NCBI RefSeq assembly: GCF_009817885.1 | Contig: NZ_CP041764.1 | Coordinates: forward strand, 3,100,001-3,164,000 | Length of the DNA: 64,000 nt | From: Serratia rhizosphaerae | Lineage (GTDB): Bacteria > Pseudomonadota > Gammaproteobacteria > Enterobacterales > Enterobacteriaceae | Direction: 5' to 3' | Shown here: piece after piece, positions 1 to 9,532 of the stretch | Layout: every line of letters starts with the position of its first letter | How positions within the stretch are numbered: position 1 is the first letter of the stretch | Position numbers and translations under genes: made by a program | The notes under the pieces: model-generated | What the model was told of the DNA's origin: nothing | Database searches by the model: none | The model's input: only the letters and a program-made list of their open reading frames with translations

Positions 1-784
1 CCGCTGCGCCGAAGGCGAACAGCACCAGATCGGTTCGGTCAGCCATTCCCGCCGGCGCGATAAACGGAGCGATATAGGTATAGAGAATGTTGTGCGCAAG
101 CATCCAGGTGACCACCACCGCCAATACCGGGCGTACGCCGGGCGTGGTGAAGACCCGGCGCAGCGGTATGTGTTGATGGGCGGACTGGCCGGGGTAATCG
201 GGGACTTTGGCGTATACCCAGACGATCAGCAGCAGCGTCAGGGCCGACATGATCCAGAATGCGCTGCGCCAGCCGATAGTCGATCCCATGAAGGTCCCCA
301 GAGGCACCCCCAGAGAGAGAGCGATCGGGGTTCCCACCATGGCGATGGCCAGGGCGCGTCCTTGCTGATAAGGCGCGACCATCCGCCGGGCGTAGCCGGC
401 CAGCAGGCTCCAGGCCAGCCCTGCGGCGACGCCGGCAAAGAAGCGGGCGACCAGCGTGACGGCATAGTGGGTAGATAGCGCGGTGGCTGAGTTGAAGAGA
501 AGGAAGCCGATGATAGTCAGCAGCAGGACGTTACGCCGCCGCCAACTGCGTGTTGCAATCGTCAGCGGGATGGCGGCCAGCAGTGAGCCCAGCGCATATG
601 CCGTCACCATTTGCCCGGCCAGAGCCGGATTGACGCCGAGTCCCTGACTGATTTGCGGTAGCAGGCCTGCAGGCAGCGTTTCGGTCACGATACAGATAAA
701 TCCCGTCATGGCCAAAGCCAGCAGGGCGGCGACGGGCAGGCGGGCGGCGGTGGCCGATGTCGCCTGAGTGGATGAGTGATTCAC
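1..784 (-). CDS. MFS drug/sugar efflux transporter, C-terminus cut by window edge
   Basis: The reverse strand reads 261 codons from a GTG start (MNHSSTQATSA...) to the window edge with no stop. The visible part is strongly hydrophobic, with about seven to eight membrane segments. A typical MFS loop lies after helix 2 (RSWRRRNVLL), and GRALAIAMVGTPIALSLGVPLGT fits helix 5 of DHA1-family drug or sugar exporters such as YdhP and AraJ types. Full members have about 390-400 residues, so roughly one third is missing. It is divergent from a TetR regulator with a strong palindrome between them, which suggests that regulator controls it. The substrate cannot be told from sequence. Confidence 0.85.
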   Translation of the reverse strand, partial: MNHSSTQATSATAARLPVAALLALAMTGFICIVTETLPAGLLPQISQGLGVNPALAGQMVTAYALGSLLAAIPLTIATRSWRRRNVLLLTIIGFLLFNSATALSTHYAVTLVARFFAGVAAGLAWSLLAGYARRMVAPYQQGRALAIAMVGTPIALSLGVPLGTFMGSTIGWRSAFWIMSALTLLLIVWVYAKVPDYPGQSAHQHIPLRRVFTTPGVRPVLAVVVTWMLAHNILYTYIAPFIAPAGMADRTDLVLFAFGAA

Positions 785-855
785 GCAAAAGATCCTTTCG
801 ACGATGAGAAGGTTCCGGCGTCGCTTGGTGCAGCCGGCGTCTGAAGCATATCGAT

Positions 856-877
856 ATCTATACCGATCGGTATAGAT
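856..877. promoter_or_regulatory. 22-bp perfect palindrome, probable TetR-family operator
   Basis: Arms ATCTATACCGA and its exact complement make an uninterrupted 22-bp palindrome between the divergent MFS and TetR genes, 72 bp from the GTG of the transporter. Perfect dyads of this length between such gene pairs are usual TetR-family sites. The assignment to this regulator is inferred. Confidence 0.7.
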
Positions 878-910
878 GTAATCATCATCGTCGCTGCGTT
901 GTCAATAAAT

Positions 911-932
911 TATATATCGATTAGTATATATA
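911..932. promoter_or_regulatory. Second, degenerate operator-like dyad
   Basis: An AT-rich near-palindrome centred on CGATTAG, with TATATAT on both sides, keeps the overall spacing of the perfect site at 856-877. It lies 24 bp before the TetR start codon, where it could serve autorepression. Confidence 0.35.
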
Positions 933-955
933 TCGTAAAAGATAAGGAGTCAGCG

Positions 956-1573
956 ATGGCGCAAATGGGACGTCCCCGCAGCTTTGACCGCCAGCAGGCC
1001 ATCGAACAAGCGATGCACCTGTTCTGGGAGCAGGGCTATGAATCAACCTCGCTCAGCCAGCTAAAGGCGAGCATTGGAGGTGGTATCTCCGCCCCGAGTT
1101 TTTATGCGGCTTTCGGGTCGAAAGAGGCGCTGTTCAACGAGGCGGTGCAGTGTTATCTGGCGAGTTATGCGCGCGTCACTGCGTGCCTTTGGAACGACGC
1201 GCTGGCGCCTCGGGAGGCCGTTGAACTGGCGCTGCGTCAGTCGACGACCATGCAGTGCGAGCCGGGGCATCCGAAGGGGTGTATGGTCGCTTTCGGCGTC
1301 ATGAGTGCGCCGACGCCCGCGCATGCCGACGTGGCCAAACCGCTGGCGGAATCGCGTGCGCGAACGTATGCCGGATTTATCCGCTGCGTCGAACGTGCCA
1401 TTGCCGCCGGCGAGCTGACGGCGAACACCGACGCCCGGGCGCTGGCGACCGTATTCAACAGCTTTTTGCTGGGCATCTCAACGTCAGCTCGGGATGGTGT
1501 TGACGTAGCGACTTTCCAGGGAGCGATTGCCGAAGTGATGAAAGTCTGGGACGCGCTGCGTAAGCAGGCGTAG
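956..1573 (+). CDS. TetR/AcrR-family transcriptional regulator
   Basis: 205 residues. The ATG at 956 is chosen over an in-frame upstream start because it has an AAGGAG ribosome site 8 bases before it and begins MAQMGRPRSFDRQQAI, the normal start of this family. Residues 8-60 form the helix-turn-helix domain (AIEQAMHLFWEQGYESTSLSQL, then APSFYAAFGSKEALF). The rest is the helical ligand-binding and dimer domain, with the motif HPKGCMV seen in a broad subgroup of these repressors. It is divergent from an MFS exporter and probably represses it and itself. The inducer is unknown. Confidence 0.9.
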   Translation: MAQMGRPRSFDRQQAIEQAMHLFWEQGYESTSLSQLKASIGGGISAPSFYAAFGSKEALFNEAVQCYLASYARVTACLWNDALAPREAVELALRQSTTMQCEPGHPKGCMVAFGVMSAPTPAHADVAKPLAESRARTYAGFIRCVERAIAAGELTANTDARALATVFNSFLLGISTSARDGVDVATFQGAIAEVMKVWDALRKQA

Positions 1574-1599
1574 CGGGCGGGAAAAGGCGTGATATGAAA

Positions 1600-1621
1600 C
1601 AGGCCCGCCGTGGCGGACCTG
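1600..1621 (-). terminator. Hairpin after aroP, possible terminator
   Basis: CAGG-CCGCC pairs with GGCGG-CCTG around a two-base loop, with one C/A mismatch. On the reverse strand it lies 14 bases after the aroP stop and is followed by a short TTTC. It sits between convergent aroP and the TetR gene. The weak U tract keeps confidence low. Confidence 0.4.
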
Positions 1622-1635
1622 CGGCAGAGATGAAA

Positions 1636-3012
1636 TCAGCGCGTGGCGCTGCCGAGCGCCCGCTGGCTGCGCTGCTTGATGGCGTAGCCAATCGCCAGCA
1701 CCGCCACCCAGAGCGGGATCAGCAGCACGGAAATGCGAATGCCCGGCGTCAGATACATAATCACCAGAATACCGGCCATAAACAGCAGGCACAGGTAATT
1801 GCTCAGCGGGTACCAGAACGCCTTGAACTTCGGCTCCACGCCTTCACGGCGTTTTGCCGCGCGGAATTTCAGGTGGGCCAGGCTGATCATCGCCCAGTTG
1901 ATCACCAACGCGGACACTACCAGCGCCATCAGCAGTTCAAACGCGCGCCCCGGCAGCAGATAGTTAATCAGCACGCAGAATGCGGTCGCCAACGCCGAGA
2001 CGCCGATAGCGACGATCGGCACGCCGCGGCCGTCCACTTTCAGCAGGCTTTTCGGCCCGTTACCCTGCTGCGCCAGGCCGTACAGCATGCGGCTGTTGCA
2101 GTAGACGCAGCTGTTATACACCGACAGCGCCGCCGTCAGCACCACGATATTCAGCACCGTTGCCACCAGGTTGCTGTTCAGCGCGTGGAAGATCAGTACG
2201 AACGGGCTGCCGCCTTCCACCACTTTGCCCCACGGGTAGAGGGAGAGCAGAATCGTCAGCGAGCCGATATAGAAGATCAGGATGCGGTAGATCACCTGAT
2301 TGGTGGCTTTGGGAATGCTTTTGGCCGGGTTATCCGCCTCGGCGGCGGTGATGCCGACCAGCTCCAGGCCGCCGAAGGAGAACATGATCACCGCCATCGC
2401 CATCACCAGCCCGCTGACGTCGTTCGGGAAGAAGCCGCCCTGCGCCCACAGGTTGCTGACCGTGGCCTCCGGGCCGCCCATGCCGCTCAGCAGCAGGTAG
2501 GCGCCAAAGACGATCATGCCGATAATCGCCACCACCTTGATAATGGCGAACCAGAACTCCAGTTCGCCATATACCTTGACGTTGGCAAGGTTGATGGCGT
2601 TGATCGCCAGGAAGAACACCGCGGCGGAGACCCAGGTGGGGATCTCCGGCCACCAGTACTGTACATAGATGCCGACCGCCGTCAGTTCGGCCATCGCCAC
2701 CAGCACATACAGCACCCAGTAGTTCCAGCCGGAGGCGAAGCCGGCAAAGTTGCCCCAGTATTTGTAGGCAAAGTGGCTGAACGAGCCGGCGACCGGCTCT
2801 TCAACCACCATTTCACCCAGCTGGCGCATAATTAAAAAGGCGATAAAGCCGCCGATAGCGTAGCCCAGGATAACTGACGGCCCGGCCATTTTTATTGTTT
2901 GCGCGATGCCCAGAAATAGCCCGGTGCCGATTGCGCCGCCTAAGGCGATAAGCTGAATATGGCGGTTCTTCAGCCCGCGTTTCAGTTGGTCGCCCTGTTG
3001 TTGACCATCCAT
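1636..3012 (-). CDS. aroP: Aromatic amino acid permease AroP (Trp/Tyr/Phe:H+ symporter)
   Basis: 458 residues, against 457 in E. coli AroP, and near-colinear with it: LKRGLKNRHIQLIALGGAIG at the N-terminus, then FLIMRQLGEMVVEEPVAGSF and SFGGLELVGITAAEA, all family signatures of amino acid permeases (APC superfamily, about 12 membrane helices). It imports tryptophan, tyrosine and phenylalanine across the inner membrane. It lies upstream of and divergent from pdhR, the same order as in E. coli. Two TyrR-type boxes lie 38-78 bp upstream of its start, so TyrR repression is likely. A PheP-like specificity cannot be fully excluded from sequence alone. Confidence 0.93.
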   Translation of the reverse strand: MDGQQQGDQLKRGLKNRHIQLIALGGAIGTGLFLGIAQTIKMAGPSVILGYAIGGFIAFLIMRQLGEMVVEEPVAGSFSHFAYKYWGNFAGFASGWNYWVLYVLVAMAELTAVGIYVQYWWPEIPTWVSAAVFFLAINAINLANVKVYGELEFWFAIIKVVAIIGMIVFGAYLLLSGMGGPEATVSNLWAQGGFFPNDVSGLVMAMAVIMFSFGGLELVGITAAEADNPAKSIPKATNQVIYRILIFYIGSLTILLSLYPWGKVVEGGSPFVLIFHALNSNLVATVLNIVVLTAALSVYNSCVYCNSRMLYGLAQQGNGPKSLLKVDGRGVPIVAIGVSALATAFCVLINYLLPGRAFELLMALVVSALVINWAMISLAHLKFRAAKRREGVEPKFKAFWYPLSNYLCLLFMAGILVIMYLTPGIRISVLLIPLWVAVLAIGYAIKQRSQRALGSATR

Positions 3013-3049
3013 CAGTGTTTACCCTCTGTCGTTGCAAATGCTCACACGT

Positions 3050-3067
3050 TGTAAAAGTGTGATTACG
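3050..3067. promoter_or_regulatory. TyrR box (strong type) upstream of aroP
   Basis: TGTAAA-N6-ATTACG fits the TyrR consensus TGTAAA-N6-TTTACA at 10 of 12 fixed positions. It lies 38 bp before the aroP start. Confidence 0.65.
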
Positions 3068-3072
3068 ATGTG

Positions 3073-3090
3073 TGTATATTTTTGTTTACG
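3073..3090. promoter_or_regulatory. Second TyrR box upstream of aroP
   Basis: TGTATA-N6-TTTACG lies 23 bp centre to centre from the first box. This is the two-turn spacing of paired strong and weak TyrR boxes at TyrR-repressed promoters. Confidence 0.6.
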
Positions 3091-3439
3091 GCGTTGTAGG
3101 TATTAATTAAACGGCGCCGCTACCGTTTCATGAAGAATAATGTTATGTGAAAAAGTTTGCATCTCCTTTGTTTTGGTGGTGATTAAGATTTCAGCAGTTT
3201 AGGCAACAAAATGCGGATTGTGTGATGAGAACGGCTGTTGCGTGCATGAAATAAGCAATAAATCACATAATTCGCAAAAAGATTGTTCTTACCTCCAACC
3301 GATGTCTCATCTTGCCGTTTCCCTCCCGTAACTAACCCTTTATGGTCATAGCTATTCACCAAAGCGTCATAAACATGCAATAAATCTCTGGCATTGACGG
3401 TTCACTCTGGAGGGGGAACGGCGAGCCTAAATGATGGAA

Positions 3440-3455
3440 TGTGACCTGTGTCACA
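3440..3455. promoter_or_regulatory. CRP-cAMP binding site core
   Basis: TGTGACCTGTGTCACA is an exact TGTGA-N6-TCACA core. It lies about 240 bp before pdhR and 34 bp before the first PdhR-like box. It would place the pdhR-ace operon, or aroP on the other side, under catabolite control. Confidence 0.7.
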
Positions 3456-3488
3456 TAAGGTGGCGACGGCGTCTGGGTAAAGCTTTGT

Positions 3489-3505
3489 AAATGGTATTAC
3501 CACTT
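3489..3505. promoter_or_regulatory. PdhR-like operator, upstream copy
   Basis: AAATGGTATTACCACTT differs at two positions from the perfect dyad at 3629-3645. It is probably a second PdhR site, far upstream of the pdhR start. Confidence 0.5.
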
Positions 3506-3628
3506 AAGAGTAGCCAGCAGCGGCGGGGGCGTATTTCAGGTAGTAAAACGTGCGGGCCGCACGGATTTCGGCAGGCGGCCATATGGACAGGAGGTGAATA
3601 CTTTGTTACTTTACCGTCACGTTTGTGA

Positions 3629-3645
3629 AATTGGTATTACCAATT
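3629..3645. promoter_or_regulatory. PdhR operator
   Basis: AATTGGTATTACCAATT is a 17-bp dyad that matches the known E. coli pdhR operator except for the three-base centre. It lies 34 bp before the pdhR start codon, in its leader, so PdhR should repress its own operon until pyruvate releases it. Confidence 0.88.
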
Positions 3646-3678
3646 GACTCCGCGCTATTCGCAGAGAAGAAATCACCC

Positions 3679-4443
3679 ATGGCCTATAGCAAAATCCGCC
3701 AGCCCAAGCTGTCAGACGTTATCGAGCAGCAGCTCGAATACCTGATACTCGAGGGTACGCTGCGCCCAGGAGAGAAGTTGCCTCCGGAGCGCGAACTGGC
3801 GAAACAGTTTGACGTTTCCCGCCCTTCTCTGAGAGAGGCAATCCAGCGCCTGGAAGCAAAGGGGCTGCTGTTGCGCCGTCAGGGCGGGGGAACCTTTGTG
3901 CAAACCAACCTCTGGCAAAGCTTCAGCGATCCGCTGGCTGAACTGCTGGCCGATCACCCTGAATCACAGTTCGACCTGCTCGAAACCCGTCATGCGCTCG
4001 AAGGCATCGCCGCCTATTACGCGGCCCTGCGCGGCACCGACGAAGATCTGGCGCGCATCCGCGATTGCCATATCGTGATTCAGCAGGCGCAGGACAGCGG
4101 CGATCTGGACGCTGAAGCCGACGCGGTCATGCAGTATCAAATTGCCGTTACCGAGGCGGCGCACAACGTTGTGTTGCTGCATTTGCTACGCTGCATGGGG
4201 CCGATGCTGGAACAGAACGTCCGACAGAACTTTGAATTGCTCTACTCGCGCCGTGAGATGTTGGCGAAAGTGAGCAGCCACCGCGCCGGGATTTTTGAGG
4301 CGATAGTGGCGCGCGAGCCGGAAAAGGCCCGCGAAGCCTCTCACCGCCACTTGGCGTTTATTGAGGAAATCTTGCTGGATCTCAGCCGGGAGCATACCCG
4401 TCGTGAGAGATCGCTACGGCGGCTCCAGCAACGCAAGGAGTAA
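3679..4443 (+). CDS. pdhR: Pyruvate-responsive GntR repressor PdhR
   Basis: 254 residues, the same length as E. coli PdhR. The ATG at 3679 is chosen because MAYSKIRQPKLSDVIEQQLE is the conserved start; an in-frame start 18 codons earlier falls in the operator. Residues 10-75 are the winged helix (PPERELAKQFDVSRPSLREAI, then GLLLRRQGGGTFVQ). The rest is the FadR-type helical effector domain (FDLLETRHALEGIAAYYAA). It represses pdhR-aceEF-lpd and respiratory genes, and pyruvate is the inducer. It is the first gene of the pyruvate dehydrogenase operon, 172 bp before aceE. Confidence 0.97.
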   Translation: MAYSKIRQPKLSDVIEQQLEYLILEGTLRPGEKLPPERELAKQFDVSRPSLREAIQRLEAKGLLLRRQGGGTFVQTNLWQSFSDPLAELLADHPESQFDLLETRHALEGIAAYYAALRGTDEDLARIRDCHIVIQQAQDSGDLDAEADAVMQYQIAVTEAAHNVVLLHLLRCMGPMLEQNVRQNFELLYSRREMLAKVSSHRAGIFEAIVAREPEKAREASHRHLAFIEEILLDLSREHTRRERSLRRLQQRKE

Positions 4444-4534
4444 GAGCGGTTCCCGTCTTGGGGTAACACCAGCCCAATATCAGGGATAAAGCTCGCAGTG
4501 CTTAATTAAGTACTTTAGCGGCAACTAAACTGAT

Positions 4535-4581
4535 GAGCCTGTCTTCGTGCGCTTTGCCGCAGAGCGCAGGAAGACAGGCTC
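4535..4581 (+). other. Long stem-loop in pdhR-aceE leader
   Basis: GAGCCTGTCTTC (4535-4546) pairs without error with GAAGACAGGCTC (4570-4581). A GT/AG internal loop and a second 5-bp stem, GCGCT with AGCGC, close the top. There is no U tract behind it (CCAAATAAACC follows), so it is not a plain terminator. It ends 34 bases before the aceE start and could stabilise the 5' end of processed aceEF mRNA or act as an attenuator. Confidence 0.7.
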
Positions 4582-4615
4582 CAAATAAACCATTAGACAG
4601 ATAAGGAATACCACC

Positions 4616-7279
<2,664 letters not shown>

Positions 7280-7292
7280 GAGGTAAAGAATA

Positions 7293-9173
7293 ATGTCTAT
7301 TGAAATCAAAGTACCGGACATCGGTGCAGATGAAGTCGAAATCACCGAGATTCTGGTGAAGGTCGGCGATAAGGTCGACGCAGAGCAGTCGCTGATCACC
7401 GTAGAAGGCGACAAGGCGTCGATGGAAGTGCCATCGCCGCAGGCCGGCGTGGTGAAAGAAATCAAGGTTGCGGTCGGCGATAAAACCGAAACCGGCAAAC
7501 TGATCATGATCTTCGAAGCAGAGGGCGCAGCGGCTGCAGCGCCTGCTCAGGAAGCGAAGCAGGAAGCGGCGGCTCCGGCAGCGGCGCCTGCTGCTGCGGC
7601 GGCAAAAGACGTTCAGGTTCCGGACATCGGCGACGACGAAGTGGAAGTCACCGAGATCATGGTGAAAGTGGGCGACACCGTGACGGAAGAACAGTCGCTG
7701 ATCACCGTGGAGGGCGATAAAGCCTCCATGGAAGTGCCTGCGCCGTTCGCCGGCACCGTGAAAGAGATCAAAATCAACACCGGCGATAAAGTAAAAACCG
7801 GCTCGCTGATTATGGTGTTCGAAGTAGCTGGCGCCGCGCCGGCCGCAGCGCCTGCTCAGGCGGCGGCACCGGCGGCCGCTGCGCCGGCGGCTTCCGCAGC
7901 GAAAGACGTGGCCGTGCCGGATATCGGCGGCGACGAAGTGGAAGTGACCGAAGTGATGGTGAAAGTGGGCGATAAAATCGCCGCTGAACAGTCGCTGATC
8001 ACCGTGGAAGGCGACAAGGCTTCGATGGAAGTGCCTGCGCCGTTCGCCGGCACCGTCAAAGAGATCAAAGTCAGCACCGGCGATAAAGTGAAAACCGGCT
8101 CGCTGATTATGGTGTTCGAGGTGGAAGGCGCAGCCCCTGCCGCCGCCCCGGCTGCCAGCGCCGCTGCGCCGGCTCCGGCTCAGCAGGAAAGCAAAGCCGC
8201 CGCGCCGGCCGCGAAAGCGGAAGGTAAAAACGAATTCGCCGAAAACGACGCCTACGTGCATGCGACGCCGGTTATCCGCCGTCTGGCGCGCGAATTCGGC
8301 GTTAATCTGGCGAAGGTTAAAGGTACCGGTCGTAAAGGCCGTATCCTGCGTGAAGACGTTCAGGCCTACGTGAAGGACGCGGTGAAACGCGCCGAGTCCG
8401 CACCGGCTGCCGCAGCCGGCGGTGGTCTGCCGGGTATGCTGCCATGGCCGAAAGTGGACTTCAGCAAGTTCGGCGAGATCGAAGAAGTGGAAATGGGCCG
8501 CATCCAGAAGATTTCTGGCGCCAACCTGAGCCGTAACTGGGTGATGATCCCGCATGTTACGCACTTCGATAAAACCGATATCACCGAGCTGGAAGCGTTC
8601 CGCAAGCAGCAGAACGAAGAAGCCGCCAAGCGCAAGCTGGACGTGAAGTTCACCCCGGTGGTGTTCATCATGAAAGCGGTTGCCGCAGCGCTGGAGCAGA
8701 TGCCTCGCTTCAACAGTTCACTGTCTGAAGACGGCCAGAAGCTGACGCTGAAGAAGTACATCAACATCGGCGTGGCGGTAGATACGCCGAACGGCCTGGT
8801 GGTTCCGGTGTTCAAGGATGTTAACAAAAAAGGCATCACTGAGCTGTCCCGCGAACTGATGGCGATCTCCAAGAAAGCGCGCGACGGTAAACTGACCGCC
8901 GGCGAAATGCAGGGCGGTTGCTTCACCATCTCCAGCCTGGGCGGTATCGGGACAACCCACTTCGCGCCGATCGTCAACGCGCCGGAAGTGGCTATCCTGG
9001 GCGTCTCCAAGTCGGCGATGGAGCCGGTCTGGAACGGTAAAGAGTTCACGCCGCGTCTGATGATGCCGATGTCGCTCTCCTTCGACCACCGTGTGATTGA
9101 CGGTGCCGATGGCGCACGCTTTATCACCATCATCAACAATATGCTGTCTGACATTCGCCGTCTGGTGATGTAA
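7293..9173 (+). CDS. aceF: Pyruvate dehydrogenase E2, dihydrolipoyl acetyltransferase AceF
   Basis: 626 residues, against 630 in E. coli. Three lipoyl domains in tandem carry the modified lysine in GDKASMEV at K41, K143 and K242, each followed by a flexible Ala/Pro linker. The peripheral E1/E3-binding domain follows at about 323-360 (ATPVIRRLAREFGVNLAKVKGTG). The acetyltransferase core ends with the catalytic motif DHRVIDG (His about 599). It forms the 24-meric core of the complex. RBS AGAGG precedes the start. Codon use and spacing fit co-transcription with aceE. The three lipoyl repeats are highly similar also at DNA level, so recombination among them is possible. Confidence 0.98.
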   Translation: MSIEIKVPDIGADEVEITEILVKVGDKVDAEQSLITVEGDKASMEVPSPQAGVVKEIKVAVGDKTETGKLIMIFEAEGAAAAAPAQEAKQEAAAPAAAPAAAAAKDVQVPDIGDDEVEVTEIMVKVGDTVTEEQSLITVEGDKASMEVPAPFAGTVKEIKINTGDKVKTGSLIMVFEVAGAAPAAAPAQAAAPAAAAPAASAAKDVAVPDIGGDEVEVTEVMVKVGDKIAAEQSLITVEGDKASMEVPAPFAGTVKEIKVSTGDKVKTGSLIMVFEVEGAAPAAAPAASAAAPAPAQQESKAAAPAAKAEGKNEFAENDAYVHATPVIRRLAREFGVNLAKVKGTGRKGRILREDVQAYVKDAVKRAESAPAAAAGGGLPGMLPWPKVDFSKFGEIEEVEMGRIQKISGANLSRNWVMIPHVTHFDKTDITELEAFRKQQNEEAAKRKLDVKFTPVVFIMKAVAAALEQMPRFNSSLSEDGQKLTLKKYINIGVAVDTPNGLVVPVFKDVNKKGITELSRELMAISKKARDGKLTAGEMQGGCFTISSLGGIGTTHFAPIVNAPEVAILGVSKSAMEPVWNGKEFTPRLMMPMSLSFDHRVIDGADGARFITIINNMLSDIRRLVM

Positions 9174-9179
9174 GGAAAA

Positions 9180-9203
9180 AAGGGCGCAGCATGCTGCGCC
9201 CTT
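9180..9203 (+). terminator. Perfect palindromic hairpin after aceF
   Basis: A 24-bp perfect inverted repeat (arm AAGGGCGCAGCA) starts seven bases after the aceF stop. It is preceded by an A run and followed by ATCGCTTCGG rather than a clear T tract. It may be a partial terminator that separates aceEF from lpd, or a 3' end stabiliser. Confidence 0.55.
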
Positions 9204-9362
9204 ATCGCTTCGGTAGCAGTTTTGTCGGTTTTTGCATGATTCGACAAGATTGTTGAGACACGGGTCACTTCGAACATGCTTTGCAGATTATTAACAATTC
9301 TGTAAACTGCTCGCGGTGTAAGCGTCCCGGTGGATGAAGGGCGTTATGAATTCGATTAAAAA

Positions 9363-9489
9363 TATACCCTATAGATTTCACATGGCAGCTAGGCGGCAAA
9401 TTCTTGAATTCTCAGGAGCTTACTGAAGTAAGTGACTGGGGTGAGCGAATGAAGCCAACAACGCGGCAAGGTGAAAGATGACGGGTATA
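9363..9489. repeat. ERIC element (enterobacterial repetitive intergenic consensus)
   Basis: 127 bp, the usual ERIC length. The outer ends TATACCC and GGGTATA are inverted, with TA at each border as expected for TA target duplication, and the inversion continues inward with mismatches (TAGATTTCA against TGAAAGATGA). The centre holds AGGAGCTTAC-TGAA-GTAAG followed by GTAAGTGACTGGGGTGAG, which agrees with the recalled ERIC core consensus. It is a non-autonomous MITE-like repeat. It lies 43 bp before lpd and must be part of the lpd leader RNA if transcription starts upstream. Confidence 0.92.
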
Positions 9490-9532
9490 AAAATGACGTC
9501 TGACCCGCCGGACAATAAATTAAGAGGTCATG

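Larger units (their letters stand above)
3013..3678. other. Long aroP-pdhR regulatory intergenic region
   Basis: 666 bp between divergent aroP and pdhR. It holds two TyrR-like boxes, a perfect CRP core and two PdhR-like operators, listed separately. An open frame of 65 codons at 3183-3380 on the reverse strand has no ribosome site and no family resemblance, and is not taken as a gene. Confidence 0.7.
9174..9532. other. aceF-lpd intergenic region
   Basis: 359 bp with no protein gene. It holds a perfect hairpin just after aceF (9180-9203) and a complete ERIC element (9363-9489) in front of lpd. The lpd promoter should lie here, but I could not fix its -35/-10 by eye. Confidence 0.6.

Noticed and set aside
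1594..2835. 413-codon forward frame antisense to aroP
   Set aside because: It is a shadow: composition is His/Gln/Arg-rich low complexity, there is no ribosome site, and the opposite strand codes for a clear AroP.
3183..3380. 65-codon reverse frame in the aroP-pdhR gap
   Set aside because: No ribosome site, no hydrophobic or family signature, and it lies in a regulatory region.
9363..9489. Riboswitch or attenuator upstream of lpd
   Set aside because: The folded structure is fully explained by the ERIC repeat with its terminal inversions and known core.
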